Numbered from the stretch's first letter, positions 44,572 through 56,561 are shown. The stretch: DNA of 64,000 bases from Dryococelus australis (GCA_029891345.1 CM057003.1:11102209-11166208), one strand, 5' to 3'. Made by a program: numbers and translations. Notes: generated from the sequence alone by a model not told the origin.

Positions 44572-44805
44572 TTGAGTTAAGAGATTTAGGCGGTTCTTAA
44601 CATCGAGGTCATGAGAGCCGATGAGAGTGAAATGATGTGATAGTGGAGCAGCGCCTGAATGTATGTGCGGGGGAAACGGGAGATCCCCGAGAAAACCCGC
44701 CGACGAGCGGCACCGTCCGGCACGATTCCCACTTGTGAAAATACGGAGTGACCCGGCCGGGGAATGACCCTGATGTTGAGGGCCGCCCAAATCTCTCAAA
44801 TTCAT
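44572..44805 (-). mobile_element. tRNA-derived SINE, copy 9, with an inverted second tail
   Basis: 44572-44766 is a minus-strand tail and body lacking its head. It is fused at about 44768 to a plus-strand tail (GATGTTGAGGGCCGCCCAAATCTC). The two ends of the composite are thus inverted copies of the SINE tail. Confidence 0.8.
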
Positions 44806-44985
44806 TCTTTCTACCTTCGCCCTATTATCGCCAGACACCTCCCGTTAAGCACTTCCACCCCTAAAATTCTGCGAGGAGAATATTCTCATCTGAACAGCGC
44901 CCAAGCTTGGACAGCCACAAAAGGTGCCGGTAGAAGTGTTTCTTAGATAAGAAAAATCGAAAGCTAAAAAATTAGCGTGATAGTG

Positions 44986-45400
44986 TAAAGGCGTTCCCGA
45001 TAAAGTGAGCACTTTTAAAATCAACCTTAGAAAAAAGTCACTGCTCCTAACTTCATACATAATTTTAACGGGCGCGCTGAGAGACATGCGCTCAGTAAAG
45101 TTGGTAACGATGGATGAAAAGTAGTGCCATACCTTAACGTGGAATAAAACGTTTCAGGTAACCATTTGTGAAAACTTTAGCTTCCTGTTTTTTTTTTATG
45201 CATCGAAGTTTAAAAATTACCAAGTTTGTAAAATACTTACTTTTCCAATAATTTCACAGTTTCTCCTGACCGGCGCATGAATAAAGTGATGCGGCCCGTG
45301 GGAATGTCAATTTTACATAAGGCGAGAAAATACACAAGGTGCATACAAGTAAATCTTAAGCCGGGCTTTTAAAAGTGCTCACTTTACCGTGAACGGCATA
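44986..45400 (+). mobile_element. MITE family A1, copy 2
   Basis: Ends GGCGTTCCCGATAAAGTGAG and CTCACTTTACCGTGAACGGC. The interior matches 7951-8376 (AGAAAAAAGTCACTG, AAAGTTGGTAACGATGGATG, GCATGAATAAAGTGATG). Confidence 0.88.
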
Positions 45401-46141
45401 CAGTCAAGAAAGGCAAAGGGTAATTAGGATAATTTTCCTGCATCGGATAGGGAAGGAGTAAATATCTGATAGTTTGGTAGAGTCCAGGAAAACTTCTCGG
45501 CCTGGTGTAACTGATGACAGCGTCTGGTACAAGTTCGCGGCTGTTGAGATACACTAATCTAACGGAAACATTGCAAGATGTTTTTTTTTTTTAGTATAAA
45601 GTAGGTTATTGTGCCATTGCACTCCAAATCTGAATAAATGAGAATTCCACTTTTTATATCAGTTAACAGTACCTGACTTATTCAAAGTCGCTTCAGTCAA
45701 TTTAACTGATGAATTAGTGAAAAAATGCCAGTTTCCCTTCACTTGTTGATGCAGTGACATTTTCCACGAATTCATCAACCATTTATTTAATTGGTTTTCA
45801 GTGTTTTTTTGACTGGGGGGTCAGTAACAAAATGTGTATCAATCGTATTTTATATTATTAGATGACTAGACGACATGAAAAATCAGTATTTAGTTTCGTT
45901 TTTACGTCTTTCATTTCGTTTTAAAGTAGCCCAATCATCACTGCGTTGGTTTGAAGGTATAAATTATATTAAATGTGATTAAGTGAGTGCAGTAATACGT
46001 ACTATTTGTTTACGCAATCCTAATGTTACCAATAAATCTAAAAAAAAAAAGAGAAGAAATCAGATGCTATTTAAAGCAACATAGGCTCGATAATATCATT
46101 CCTAGAGTATATTTTCCCCCTCAGAGTCAATTTAGGTTTTG

Positions 46142-46208
46142 AAGCTCGTTTGGTAAGATAATGGTCCAAGGGCTAGATGCTGTGGATTCAAATCCTGGAC
46201 ACAGCGAG
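46142..46208 (+). other. tRNA-like core of family B copy 2
   Basis: TTGGTAAGATAATGGTCC resembles a tRNA D-arm/box A. GGATTCAAATCCTGG is a good box B (T arm) with palindromic stem bases. A CTCG/CGAG pair brackets the segment. It is not a recognisable canonical tRNA. Confidence 0.4.
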
Positions 46209-46446
46209 TTATTATTATTTTTTAATTACGTTAAATCGGACAATGTAAACGGCGACTATCGTAAATATGTTTATTTCTCGTAATTATTTAACTAAATTAA
46301 ATAAAAACCATATTTAATTAGCCTCCCGCAGTTGGCTTTCACTTATTCAATCAGTAAAATTGTTTCACTGAAAAAAAAAAAACCCCCAGTAATTTTCCTC
46401 AGATTCTAAATGAAGAAATTTTCAGTGATTCGATTAGTTAATCGGC

Positions 46447-46493
46447 AGTCAAGACCTCGCTGTTAAGAACCACCCAAATCTCTTCACTCACTC
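46447..46493 (+). mobile_element. tRNA-derived SINE, copy 10 (tail only)
   Basis: GTCAAGACCTCGCTGTTAAG and ACCACCCAAATCTCTTCACTCACT are the last 47 bases of the SINE, a severe 5' truncation. Flanking TCGATTAGTTAAT and TCGAATAATTAT look like an imperfect target duplication inside family B. Confidence 0.85.
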
Positions 46494-46552
46494 GAATAAT
46501 TATATTTCACTGTGAATCAATGATTTTCCACTGATTCGAGTCTAGAGTGTGC

Positions 46553-48090
46553 GTACGCTGCCAGCTGCAGCGCCTGGCCGTATCTAGTCCCGTTACTGTA
46601 GGGCTGGTGGTCTTAAGAGCCACGATGTCTGGCATTGACAGAATTCTCATCAGCATATCTGTCCTACTATTTGACTCTTATTGGTCCTTAATGTTCTCTG
46701 TGGTTAAGTGGAAGACAATAACGTTAAAACAAGCAGTAAAATAAAGATAGTAATACGAGAAACAGTAGCGCTTCGGTTATCCAGACTGCAACGCACTCAT
46801 TTATTTCAAGTGTAAAAACCGTGGTGGTACTTGTCAATAATTGTATACAATCTTGAGTAATGTGGAGGACTCATGAACTGCTTGGGGTATAATCATTTTT
46901 GAAAATTTCTCCCTCTACATTCGCGCAAGAGGCGAGGATAATAATTGCCCGATTACATAACCTCGGACGAAGGCAAGATACTTCGTTAATTACATCCCGC
47001 TCAATCAAACAAACCGAGTAATATCAGCGCCAAAGCGAACAGCTGTGATCGAGCGCCGCATTTCTTGCAACACTCATACGCAACATCTGTTCTTGCGTAA
47101 CGTTAATAAGTACGGCACAAGTTTCGCGGGAGAGCAATAAATCTCAGTTATGTCACAGAATTGCTTGTTACGAAATAGAGCAAAACAATGCGAATTAAGG
47201 AACGAGAGATATTAAAAAAAAAATTAATTAGGCTTTTCATAACATAACAGCATAACTGAAGCGTTTTGCCTGAAAGGCAAAGGCGCGAATCTTCTTGCCC
47301 TTGCGTCTACTCGGCGACCAGATACGCCAAAATTTTTATAAGACAATTTATATCTAAAGTTAATATGAAAGGATATATAACGCCTCGAAAATTAATGCCT
47401 CCCTCCTAACGAAAATAATAAGGTTGGCCACTGTCATTTTGCTGCTAACTTTCGTAACGTCAGGAATGATGAATATTGACGCACAAGAAACTAGCGGCTA
47501 AGGTAATACAGTGCCTATAGCACTTAGGCAATACCATCTAAATGCGTGTATGGTAAGCTGCTGTGTCCACTGCAAAGACTATGGCGGAGGACACTTCTAA
47601 CGCGAGCGTGATGTAAACGGCATGTACCATACATTAATAATCTTACAGTCCTGAAGGTCCTCTTTTGTTTCTGGCGACAGTCGGTATGTGTGATTTCCTG
47701 CAGGAAATGTTGGTTTTGCCCACGCGCCTGAAACATACCTTGTCGTTTTATCGGCGGAAAGTCTGTAGGCATGCTCAATGCAGGGCGCTTGAGAGTTTTT
47801 GTATCTGGTGCCTATATTTTGTGATACGGTGCTTTATAAAAAAAAAAAAATTAAGCTGTTTCTAGCCATTTTGGAGTAGTCCGAAGTTGTTTTTCCAATA
47901 TGCGTGACGTATTGAAAGCAGTCAAAAGCACTTGTCTAAAGTGGGTGCTGTTTTCGTAGACATTTAACGCACGTTTAGTAGTTTCTCGCCGGGCGGGGGG
48001 GGGGGGGGGCACTGCAGCGCAGTTCATGCAACATGTAGGCGAGATTTTTCAAAGGTGTTCGGTTTACTCTGAACCGCTTATACAAAACTA
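46553..48090. other. Anonymous DNA
   Basis: AT-rich with a G15 run at 47995-48009. No gene recognised. Confidence 0.5.
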
Positions 48091-48489
48091 TGGGCTGGTT
48101 ATGGTGAACTGAGCAATTTTGAAAGTCCTGCTTAAGATCTATTGAGTATTAAGTATTCCACCCAGCGCCAACTTAACATTTCTGTGGGCCTCAGCATATA
48201 ATTCGTGCGTTGAAATTATTGGAAAAAAAATATATATTTTAAAAAGTTGCTAACTCTTTCACGTGTACGCATTGAAAAATCTGGAAAGCAAAATAAATGA
48301 TTTGAGTACTCACAAATGTTTACTTAATATTATTAATTGAGCGTCAAGACACGGGACTATCCCTCCTTCGTCGCCAACTTTACTAGGCGCATGCCAGTCA
48401 GTGCACACGTTTAAAATGTGTTCAAGTTGAGGCGGTTACATTTTTCAAAAGTTTGTTTCAAAAGTGCTCGATTATCATTTAACTGCCTA
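48091..48489 (-). mobile_element. MITE family A1, copy 3 (inverted)
   Basis: Ends GGGCTGGTTATGGTGAACTG and TTTCAAAAGTGCTCGATTAT, then a TIR remnant ending CTGCCTATA. The interior is the reverse complement of 7951-8376 but more diverged. Confidence 0.82.
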
Positions 48490-48493
48490 TACA

Positions 48494-48890
48494 TATAGTC
48501 TATTCACGGTTTCTTTACACTTTCCGAATCAAACCACTAAAAAATCACCCCATGTATGACGAGCTTGGTTATTTCCGAAATATGCCATGTGTCACAAGCG
48601 TTTTATACTTGTCTTGACATAAAATGCCTTATTTTTAAATACAATTTTTACTTTTTTATTTCTACAGTATTGATAAATGATGATATTTCATAACGAAATT
48701 GTATACGATTAACACTAGTAAGATAAGACGTGTGCTGGTATTTCCTAGTAAGAAATAGTTCTTATTCAATATATTACTACCCTGAGTGCCTGGTCACGTT
48801 GGTCAGGCTTCGTTTGAATGAGGCAGAGGAATATCCTGGAAGCAGAACTTCCGTAGGGAAAAGTTGGAAGTAGCCTTTGAATTGACTATA
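48494..48890 (+). mobile_element. MITE family C, copy 4
   Basis: Ends TATAGTCTATTCACGG and CTTTGAATTGACTATA, the clearest inverted termini of the family. The interior has AATCAAACC, GTATGACG and GAGGAATATCCTGGAA. It begins four bases after the end of MITE A1 copy 3. Confidence 0.88.
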
Positions 48891-49451
48891 AGAGCGCACA
48901 TTTCTTGGGGCTAGTGGACAGGTCCTTCGCAGCTGAACGGAGTGTACGTGGTGGTGGTGGTCCAAGGCCTGTTGGGCGGAACTGGGGTGTGAACCTGGGT
49001 CCTTGTGGTGACGTCAACGAGGCCACCTGCCCAGCCCAGGCGCCACACCCGCGGGCAGGTGCCCGCAGAGTCCATCGGCGCGTTCCACGACAATCCCCCT
49101 CCTGCAGGCGTCGTGAGGCACGACCGGACCCTCCATTACGGCTTAATTGGCGTCTCGTGTGCGGCTGGCTGGCGGACGACGGAGGTACGTCGGCGCGGGC
49201 CCCCACCAGGAGGGGTTCGCGACGGGCGGAAGGGAGGACGGAATTTTCGGTGCGTGCCGGTCGTGATGAAATCTGCAACTTCCTAATCCCTCCGCCCTCC
49301 CTCCGAAACTCCATTAGTGCGTCCTTTGTCTCGTGTCCACGACTTAGACCACGCCGCGGAGAATCAAAACGTATTTTCTTAATTACTCCTTGCCCGTACA
49401 CCCGACTCAGGTGGAAGACTCGGGAAAGGAGGAAGGAAGAGGGAGTGAGTA
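48891..49451. other. GC-rich block, no supported gene
   Basis: Open frames of 200 (plus) and 234 (minus) codons overlap here, but both run into SINE copy 11 and have the Arg/Pro/Gly bias of GC-rich DNA. Neither shows a domain. A CpG-rich regulatory region is possible. Confidence 0.45.
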
Positions 49452-49700
49452 AGAAATTTGTGCGGTTCTTAACAGCAAGGTCTCGAGAGCCGATGAGGGT
49501 GAGGTGAGTTGAGGTGAGGATGGAGCAGCGCCGGAATGAAAGGGCTGGTAGAAACGGGAGATCCCCTAAAATCTTACCGACCAGTGGCATCGCTCAGCAC
49601 GATTCCCAATTGCATAAATCCGGAGTGTACCGGCCGGGTATTGAACCCGGTTCACCTTGGTGGGAGGCGAGCAGTCTAACCGCTCAGCCACCGTGATCCT
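49452..49700 (-). mobile_element. tRNA-derived SINE, copy 11
   Basis: Minus strand. Head GGCTGAGCGGTTAGACTGC and box B GGTTCAATACCCGG, then full body and tail. The head is of the same variant as copy 5. Confidence 0.92.
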
Positions 49701-49761
49701 GAGGGAGGGCAGGTAAACACGCTGTTGTTGATCTGTGTGAATATTTTCGGATCGAAATGGG

Positions 49762-49999
49762 ACCACGGTGGTGGAGTGTTTACACTACTCGTCTTCCACC
49801 TAGGCGGAGCGGGTTCGATTCCCTGTGGGGTCGGTATGTGGGAATCGTGCCGGTTTTATGCCGCTGGTCGGCGGGTTTCCTCGGGTGGTCTTTCGTTTCC
49901 ACGCCCTTTTTTCCGGCGCTTCTCCATACCTCGCTTCACCCTCATCGGCTCTCAAGACCTCGACGTTAAGAACCGCCCATATCTCTTCACTCACTCACT
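49762..49999 (+). mobile_element. tRNA-derived SINE, copy 12
   Basis: Plus strand. Box B GGTTCGATTCCCTG (close to consensus), body CGGCGGGTTTCCTCGGG, tail CTCTCAAGACCTCGACGTTAAG then CTCTTCACTCACTCAC. Head-to-head with copy 11, 61 bases apart. Confidence 0.92.
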
Positions 50000-51805
50000 C
50001 GGATGGAAAAATTAAACTTGGAAATATGATCCAGATTTGTGACATTTGATTCTTGCAACGGAAGTAAGTGATTAACTAAGCCATAGATTCAGACACACAC
50101 ATTTGCAGCACTCTGTTGTAAGTAGCAGGAAACCTGTTATATGACATAAAAACTAAACCACCAAAAATAAATACCTTCTAATTAAAATAATAAAAATCCT
50201 TGGCATTTATCCACGAGAAAGACACAAGAACACTATAATGAGTTACCAACAGATAGCATAATATTGATGGTGTGTCTAGAAAATCCCCAAAGAGATAGAG
50301 ACGAAAACAATGGCAGAACAGATGTATACTCAAGACGACACGATGACAACACAGACGTGTTTTTTCCATGTTGTTATGACACCGTGGGGTTTTCTGACTT
50401 GTGCAATGGCGTGGCAATGGAGTGTGGAGTGGTGGTTCAGTTAATGACCTAGCTTTGGCTGACGTTTGTATTGTTAAGACCAAATTTTTCGTATTTTAGG
50501 AATTACTCTATATTCAGTATAGAGGTGATTAGTTTCTTTATTTTAATGTGTTTGCCAACGCAATACTGTATCGAAATAGCATAAATTTGCCGTTCTGGTA
50601 CGTCTTAACGTTTCAACCGTTATTAACGTACACGTTATATTTTATTTATTTTTTACATTGTTTCAGTTAATAACAGACTTATTTGCATTCAGTCGCATGC
50701 ATTTAGATCCTTATTTAATATGTATGTATTTAATTTTTATTGGGATAGGACAATCATAATTACAGCGTCAATATTAGCGTGATTTCAACTAAAAGTTCAT
50801 GATTAATGCATGCTGATAAAAGTAGCCTAACCAAAGGTTGCATTGTGCGATGCACAACCTAGTGGATGGTTCGTTTATAGCTACGTCAAATGAAGAGCTA
50901 CGATGACGAGTAGCGCTGCTACGACTCGTACGTTTGAAACATGGGCACAATATTTTCCCGATTCTCACTACCTTAGTGATGTATCGGGCTATTCCACTGC
51001 CGTTTTTATTCTGATATTTTTAAAAATATTTAGGCTCTAGTTGAAGGCAAATCTTAACAACTGTAGATCATTTCATAGTTTGTGTTTGTCCACGAGACGA
51101 AGTTGACATATCGCAGTTCATTCAGGAGGTTCATCAAAAACAACTCTCCGGCTGCATTGAGGTGAGTTTCCTCAAAAGGTATTTCATAACCGCGTCAGGC
51201 GAATACATAGTTGCCTTTATCGTTATCTAAGACCACAACTTGCTGGTTCACTTTTTTTTCTCAGCTTGCCAGATGAACCCTACCATTATTTTTGTTATTT
51301 GCCTCCTAACTATTTTTCACGTTTTCCTTTCTGTTAGAGAAACTAAATTTTACTTCTAAATTTTTCCTCGAGGACGAATTACTGTTTCGTTCATCTTCAG
51401 TTCAGGAATTTTTTTTCCCTTAGAATATTACTTTAATTTATATTAAACCTACATTATTTTCAAGTATTAGATAAACTCTGATGTAAGTTCATTGGTAACT
51501 AAATTTGAGTTAAACTCTGTCGACACTGAATTAACTCACGCGCTCGATATATAGAGATACATAATTAGTAATGCATATAGCATTGTTTTTAAAGTATTAT
51601 ATGTTTTGTGTAAAATTACGATAACTATTTTTTAACTAATGTTTGTGGTTTCTGGTTTTTAAATGATTGGTATGTTAAAATACTGAAAATTATTGAACGC
51701 CCCGATATCTGGAAGTTGAGTGTCAATTCTAATACGACTTTACATTTAAATATATACAAACGTAAATGTAATTACTTTAAGCCCTACTATTAATGAGCAT
51801 AATAG
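50000..51805. other. Anonymous AT-rich DNA
   Basis: No recognised gene or repeat. Confidence 0.5.
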
Positions 51806-52650
51806 TGTTACAATGTATGACAAAGTCAGTAGGCTAAAACAGGTTCGTTAAGGGATGCATGTCTTAATTAAATAAAAGAGTAAGTTATAATTTTCTAATT
51901 TTATTTACAATACCTGCATACAAAATTCCCTTGGCTCAAAATCTCACAATATATTGCTATCACTTGCTGTTTACAATAAATGAATTCAATCAATACAATT
52001 TGCAACTACCTCAAAGATATTATGTAATAAAATAATTAAAATCATTCCAAATGGACAATGTATCAAAACCGAATTCATTACTTTACAGATTACATATCTA
52101 TATTTGACAGTTCCACATATACAATAAAGTCAGTATCATGGGTTCATACACTCCCACCTCAGTTTAGTCCAGGACCAACCAGTCCGAAATGTTCTAGATA
52201 TTTCGGAGCGCCCTAATACACAGTAGCCTTCACTCGTCGGGTTTCACGCCATCTCGTCCGTTCAAGCCACAAACACTTCGTCCGCCGTCGTCTCGTAATC
52301 TCCCGTTGTCGCCTGTCGTCTTCATCGATTCCCTGGTTACCGCACTCAGCCAGAAGGCTTCCACCAAGACTCCCGACCCTAGGGCCGCTTCACTATTTAT
52401 AGAGTCGTAGGTCTACGCCCAGAAATTTCTCTAAATAATGCGTTGCGCCGAGGGTCCTAGTTCCCATAATATTCTTGCGCGACCTCTACACTAGTCGGCT
52501 TCTCCAGCAAGAGGGAGGAGGAGGGGCCAGGTCACCGCTGTCAATCATTCACCCGACTAGCGGGCCTGTCTGGGGGGGTGAGGTGCCTCCCCCCCCCTCA
52601 GATTCGGACTGCGAATGGAGCTCGCGCCTCGTGCGTCAGTCGGCGTAACA
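51806..52650 (-). mobile_element. Probable solo LTR
   Basis: About 845 bp bounded by TGTTAC and GTAACA. On the minus strand it starts TGTTACGCCG and has a GC-rich U3-like part. A TATA box CTATAAATAG lies at about 52393-52402, and an AATAAA signal near 51903-51908 precedes the other end. This layout fits an insect LTR retrotransposon LTR. No internal coding sequence adjoins it. The flanking five bases (AATAG and ATAAG) match only partly. Confidence 0.5.
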
Positions 52651-52660
52651 ATAAGTTAAG

Positions 52661-53034
52661 GGCTGTTCGCGATTAAGTGAGTACTTTTGAAACGGGCGAA
52701 TTGAGTGGCATGCGCTCGGTAAAGTTGGTAACGATAGATGGAAAGTAATTCCACATCTTTACGTCGAATGAAAAATTATTGTATAACCATTTGCGATAAT
52801 TTTGGTTATTTATTTCGCTTTCTGTTTTTTAATGTATCAGTGTGTGAAAATTAGCAGAAGTATGATATGTTTACTTTTCTAATAATTTCACAGTTTCACT
52901 TGACCGAAGCATGAATAAAGTGATGAGGCCCATGAAAATGTAAATTTTACATAACGCGGAAGAACACACAACGTGCATACAAGTAGATCTTAAGCAGGCC
53001 TTTCAAAAGTGCTCATTTTACCACGAACAGCCTA
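52661..53034 (+). mobile_element. MITE family A1, copy 4
   Basis: Ends GGCTGTTCGCGATTAAGTG and GCTCATTTTACCACGAACAG followed by CCTATA. The interior matches 7951-8376, with about 40 bases missing near the left end. Confidence 0.88.
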
Positions 53035-55154
53035 TACCAACATTTCTGATATCAGCTGAATGAATCAGTTTTAATTTTTATGCTAATCATTTTAAAATAA
53101 ATATAAAAATGAATCTACGACAGCAGAGATTACATACAAATTCGGTACCATGACTTGTAAATATATAGTAAAATATCGTTTGTCCATTGGCTTTTATGTT
53201 TTGAAAGATTTATATTGCATTCCTCAAATGCTGTATTTTTATAAATAATTAATGTAACTATGTAATGATACAAGAATATTTACACAAAGGAAAGAGTGAG
53301 TGTATAAAGGAATTATGTGCTTGACAAATTGATTAAACTTGTTATGTTAATATAATGTTTCTATTTTACAAATGTTGTGTTTGTTGTTGTTGAATCACGC
53401 CAAAGGAAAGTATACTGTAGACCTATGGAGGTGTTAGTTAATGATTATCTGTTAGTAATTTAAGTATCCACAGAACGACTAAAAATAGTTGAGATTACCG
53501 TAGCAAACGGAAGGTAGTTACTAATATTAAGATTCGGTGGTTTGTTGATTTAAGCGAACTGTCTGAATGAGTGAATGTTTTGAAGTAACTGAGAAATAGG
53601 ATACGTACTAAACTGGCTAGTCCCCTGTGGTCATGATCGCTCTCGAGTGGTGGCAAGTATTCTGAATCGGTGATATTTACATGCCGATACCAGGCGAGAC
53701 CATAACTCTCGAGTATCGAGTCGGTAAACAGGTTACACGTAACACGCCTCGTCCAATGCGTGCCACCATCTTTAGGATTTTTTTTGCACATGCGAAAATT
53801 AAAAAAAAATAAGATTAATACATCTTCCGCTGATTCCATAAGCGGGGCTGGATTCTCTCCCGACTGGATCGATAATCCATCAGTAGCCGCGTTTGTTTGT
53901 CGTGACTGCCTTCGCAGACCGAGGTGCGGATTAAAGACGGGTTCACGCGATCATACGTCACGAGCTCAGCGTGTTTCAAAGGCAGTCATTCCCACGGTAT
54001 CATTCCTGCTCATAATGCCACGCTTTAGTTGGTTTGGTTAACTTTTATAATATTCAGGTCTAGAGGAAAATAAAGGCCACTTACAGAAAAGTTTGTCATA
54101 GGAAATATTCTAGCTCCAAGTCGCGCTGGTGTTTCAAACAGGCCGGTTTTAAGCTGGCGGTGAATTAAGTTATTTGTGTGTAAAAGTTTGTGTTTGGTAC
54201 AATTGTGATATATGACTGCTCCTGTCTGCGAAAATATTAAATTCTAACTTTATTTTGAGAGTATCATGTACATTCTCCAAATATTTTTACAATCGTTAAG
54301 AGTAAAAATACCATACTTGTTATTAAGAATGTTATTAAGAATGTCAGGACTTTGAGGTGAAATAAAGAGAGCTATCATCAAGAGGAATTTTTTAGATTGT
54401 GCTGTAACATTTAATTAAAGTAATTGTGTTATAAAATGTTTGCAGAATTCAATTTTAAGACAATATTAAATAACATGTGGACATATTTTTTTATAGTTCC
54501 ACCCTTAAGGCAAAGGACAAAGTTTATTCCCTACGAGGGTTCTAACTCATTATAAACAGGAATATTTCACACAAATATATTTATCTTATGGAAACTGCTA
54601 TTATCGCCATTTGTTTACACGCAAAGCTGGAAAACTGGAAAAACCAATAAGGAACAGAGCGATCTGGCGGTAAAATCTTTAGTTGCTAATCTATAGTAGT
54701 ATTGAACTTCTCACCCTGAGTGGAGCAAACCTTACATTAGTTGGAAGATATGTTTCCTTTGCTTAGGAGTAATTTGAATCTAGAAAAATACTGAGATTTT
54801 CTACGGAATTATTGTTATTTTATTTTTTTTATCTATGTAGTTTTGCCGATACATCATATTGAGATCGTCTTTCCGTTAAATGCTGATAAGCCATTACCTC
54901 AATTAATATTATGAGGCGGTAAACACTTTGGTCGCCTTGAAAGCCACTTGAACGCTACGCACTGAATTGTGGGTAATATCGACGTTGCCTGAGCCAGAAA
55001 ATTTGTGATCGGCCCAGCTTCCCCGAGCCAGACAACGCGGAAAACGCGAAAGTGGAGAGATGCTTTACTATCGACTGCTGGTGCTCTCTGGGGCTCTATT
55101 CTCAAATTATTTACTGTCTTTATAAAAAAGAAAGTTACAGCGTAACTATCTTTA
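53035..55154. other. Anonymous AT-rich DNA
   Basis: Open frames at 53495-53839 (minus) and 53760-54041 (plus) overlap each other and show no domains. Confidence 0.5.
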
Positions 55155-55376
55155 TAGGCTGTTTACGGTAAAGTGAGCACTTCTAAGAGACCCTAGTTAC
55201 TTTTTCCTTTCAGTCACTTATTATCCTTTAACCACCTTACAAGTTAGTAATAAACACAGAGTGTATAATCCACCACAGCCAGAAGTTAACGTCTAAGGCT
55301 AAAATAAAGTACATTTATTGAATATTATTCAAAATTAGAGGGCTTTCAAAAGTGCTCACTTTACCGTGAAAAGCAT
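55155..55376 (-). mobile_element. MITE family A2, copy 2 (inverted)
   Basis: Termini TAGGCTGTTTACGGTAAAG and CTCACTTTACCGTGAAAAGC. The reverse complement aligns along its length with 30819-31057 (TTTTAGCCTTAGACGTTAAC). Confidence 0.87.
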
Positions 55377-56087
55377 GTACAAGGTGAAATGTTACTCTAT
55401 AACTAAAAACGTCGCCAATACGGTCTTTGGAATGTCTCGTGACTGTCTTTATATAAAGACAGGCCAATGAGGTGTCTTTATGATTGTTAGTGGAAAGAAA
55501 ATGGCCGACTTATTGAGGTTAATTTAAGAGAGAAAAAATTAAATATTAATTTCCGTTACATTTCCGCATTAATATAATGTGCTCGGGATTCATCATTTAA
55601 ATAGTAATTTTTTGTTTTTCACTACTTATACCCTTCGACTTATACACTTCACAGACGACAGACTGTGCCACGGGTATAGTGCTGCTATCTCGTTTTGCTC
55701 GAAATTAACTAGAACCATTTGCAAGCTTATAACATAAAGAAAATTAAATAGTTTTAGATTTTTTTTTTGTAAAGACATATTTAGAAACATACGATTTGTG
55801 ACTTGTATATTACCCTATTAACGTGATAAAAACACAAGAGACTATAATTGAAGAAAAATGTGATCAGCAATCAGACTTTTGATTTCATAACAGAGCCCGT
55901 AGTTTGGTCAAACCTGTTCGAAATCACAAAGACGGCAGAAATGACATGTCTTACAGAATATCACTGTGAATGTCACTGTGATTGTCTCCTCTTCCGTCGT
56001 TATTTATTTATATGGGAGAATTCTTGGCTGGCGGTGTCGGAATACTATATCTGCAGTAAATTATTTCTACTGTAGCGATGATACCTT
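55377..56087. other. Anonymous AT-rich DNA
   Basis: No recognised gene or repeat. Confidence 0.5.
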
Positions 56088-56348
56088 CTAAACTTGAGTC
56101 AGTGATAATTGAGCCAGATCAGTGAAAACAGTGAGAATCGAGCAACTTTTAATCAGTGCCAGATAACTAATAAATATCGTGGTTAAATTTCACTTATTTA
56201 TTTGCGATTTCTCACTGATTGTCAAGAATGTCACTGCTATAAATCATCTGTTCCCAGTTAATTTGTGGATTCATAGCAACTCATCAACTTACATTCAGTG
56301 AACGTTATTTCACTGATTAATATCACTGACTCGGATTTAGAGTGTAGG
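56088..56348 (-). mobile_element. Family B short derivative, copy 4
   Basis: Ends CTAAACTTGAGTCAGTG and CACTGACTCGGATTTAGAGTG, with several AATCAGTG/CACTGATT iterons. About 260 bp, no tRNA-like core. Aligns in inverse with 37028-37277. Confidence 0.8.
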
Positions 56349-56561
56349 CACGGTAGCAAATGAAACCACAGGCAGGAATACACAAACAATTCCGTTGAAA
56401 TTACTATCTGATAGCATTATTTTAATGGTATCTACATCCCGTCAGATGGTTGTTGTCCCTATGTTAACTTTTTTTTTATTGTTTAAGACCATGTGCATTT
56501 CAGCTGTTCTAATAACAGCTCGAATATACACAATGTACACATTTTTAGCAAATCGAACATC

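Larger units (their letters stand above)
45620..46552 (+). mobile_element. Iteron-rich family B element, copy 2 (near full length)
   Basis: Starts GCACTCCAAATCTGAATAAA and ends CCACTGATTCGAGTCTAGAG. Subterminal CACTGA/TCAGTG iterons lie at both ends. A tRNA-like core is at 46142-46208. The strings GTAAACGGCGACTATCGTAA and TTCACTTATTCAATCAG are shared with copy 3. A SINE tail is inserted at 46447-46493. Non-coding, about 930 bp. Confidence 0.82.

Noticed and set aside
48886..49590. Long overlapping open frames on both strands (200 and 234 codons)
   Set aside because: GC-rich DNA without stops by composition; Arg/Pro/Gly bias, no domain, and both frames run into SINE copy 11.
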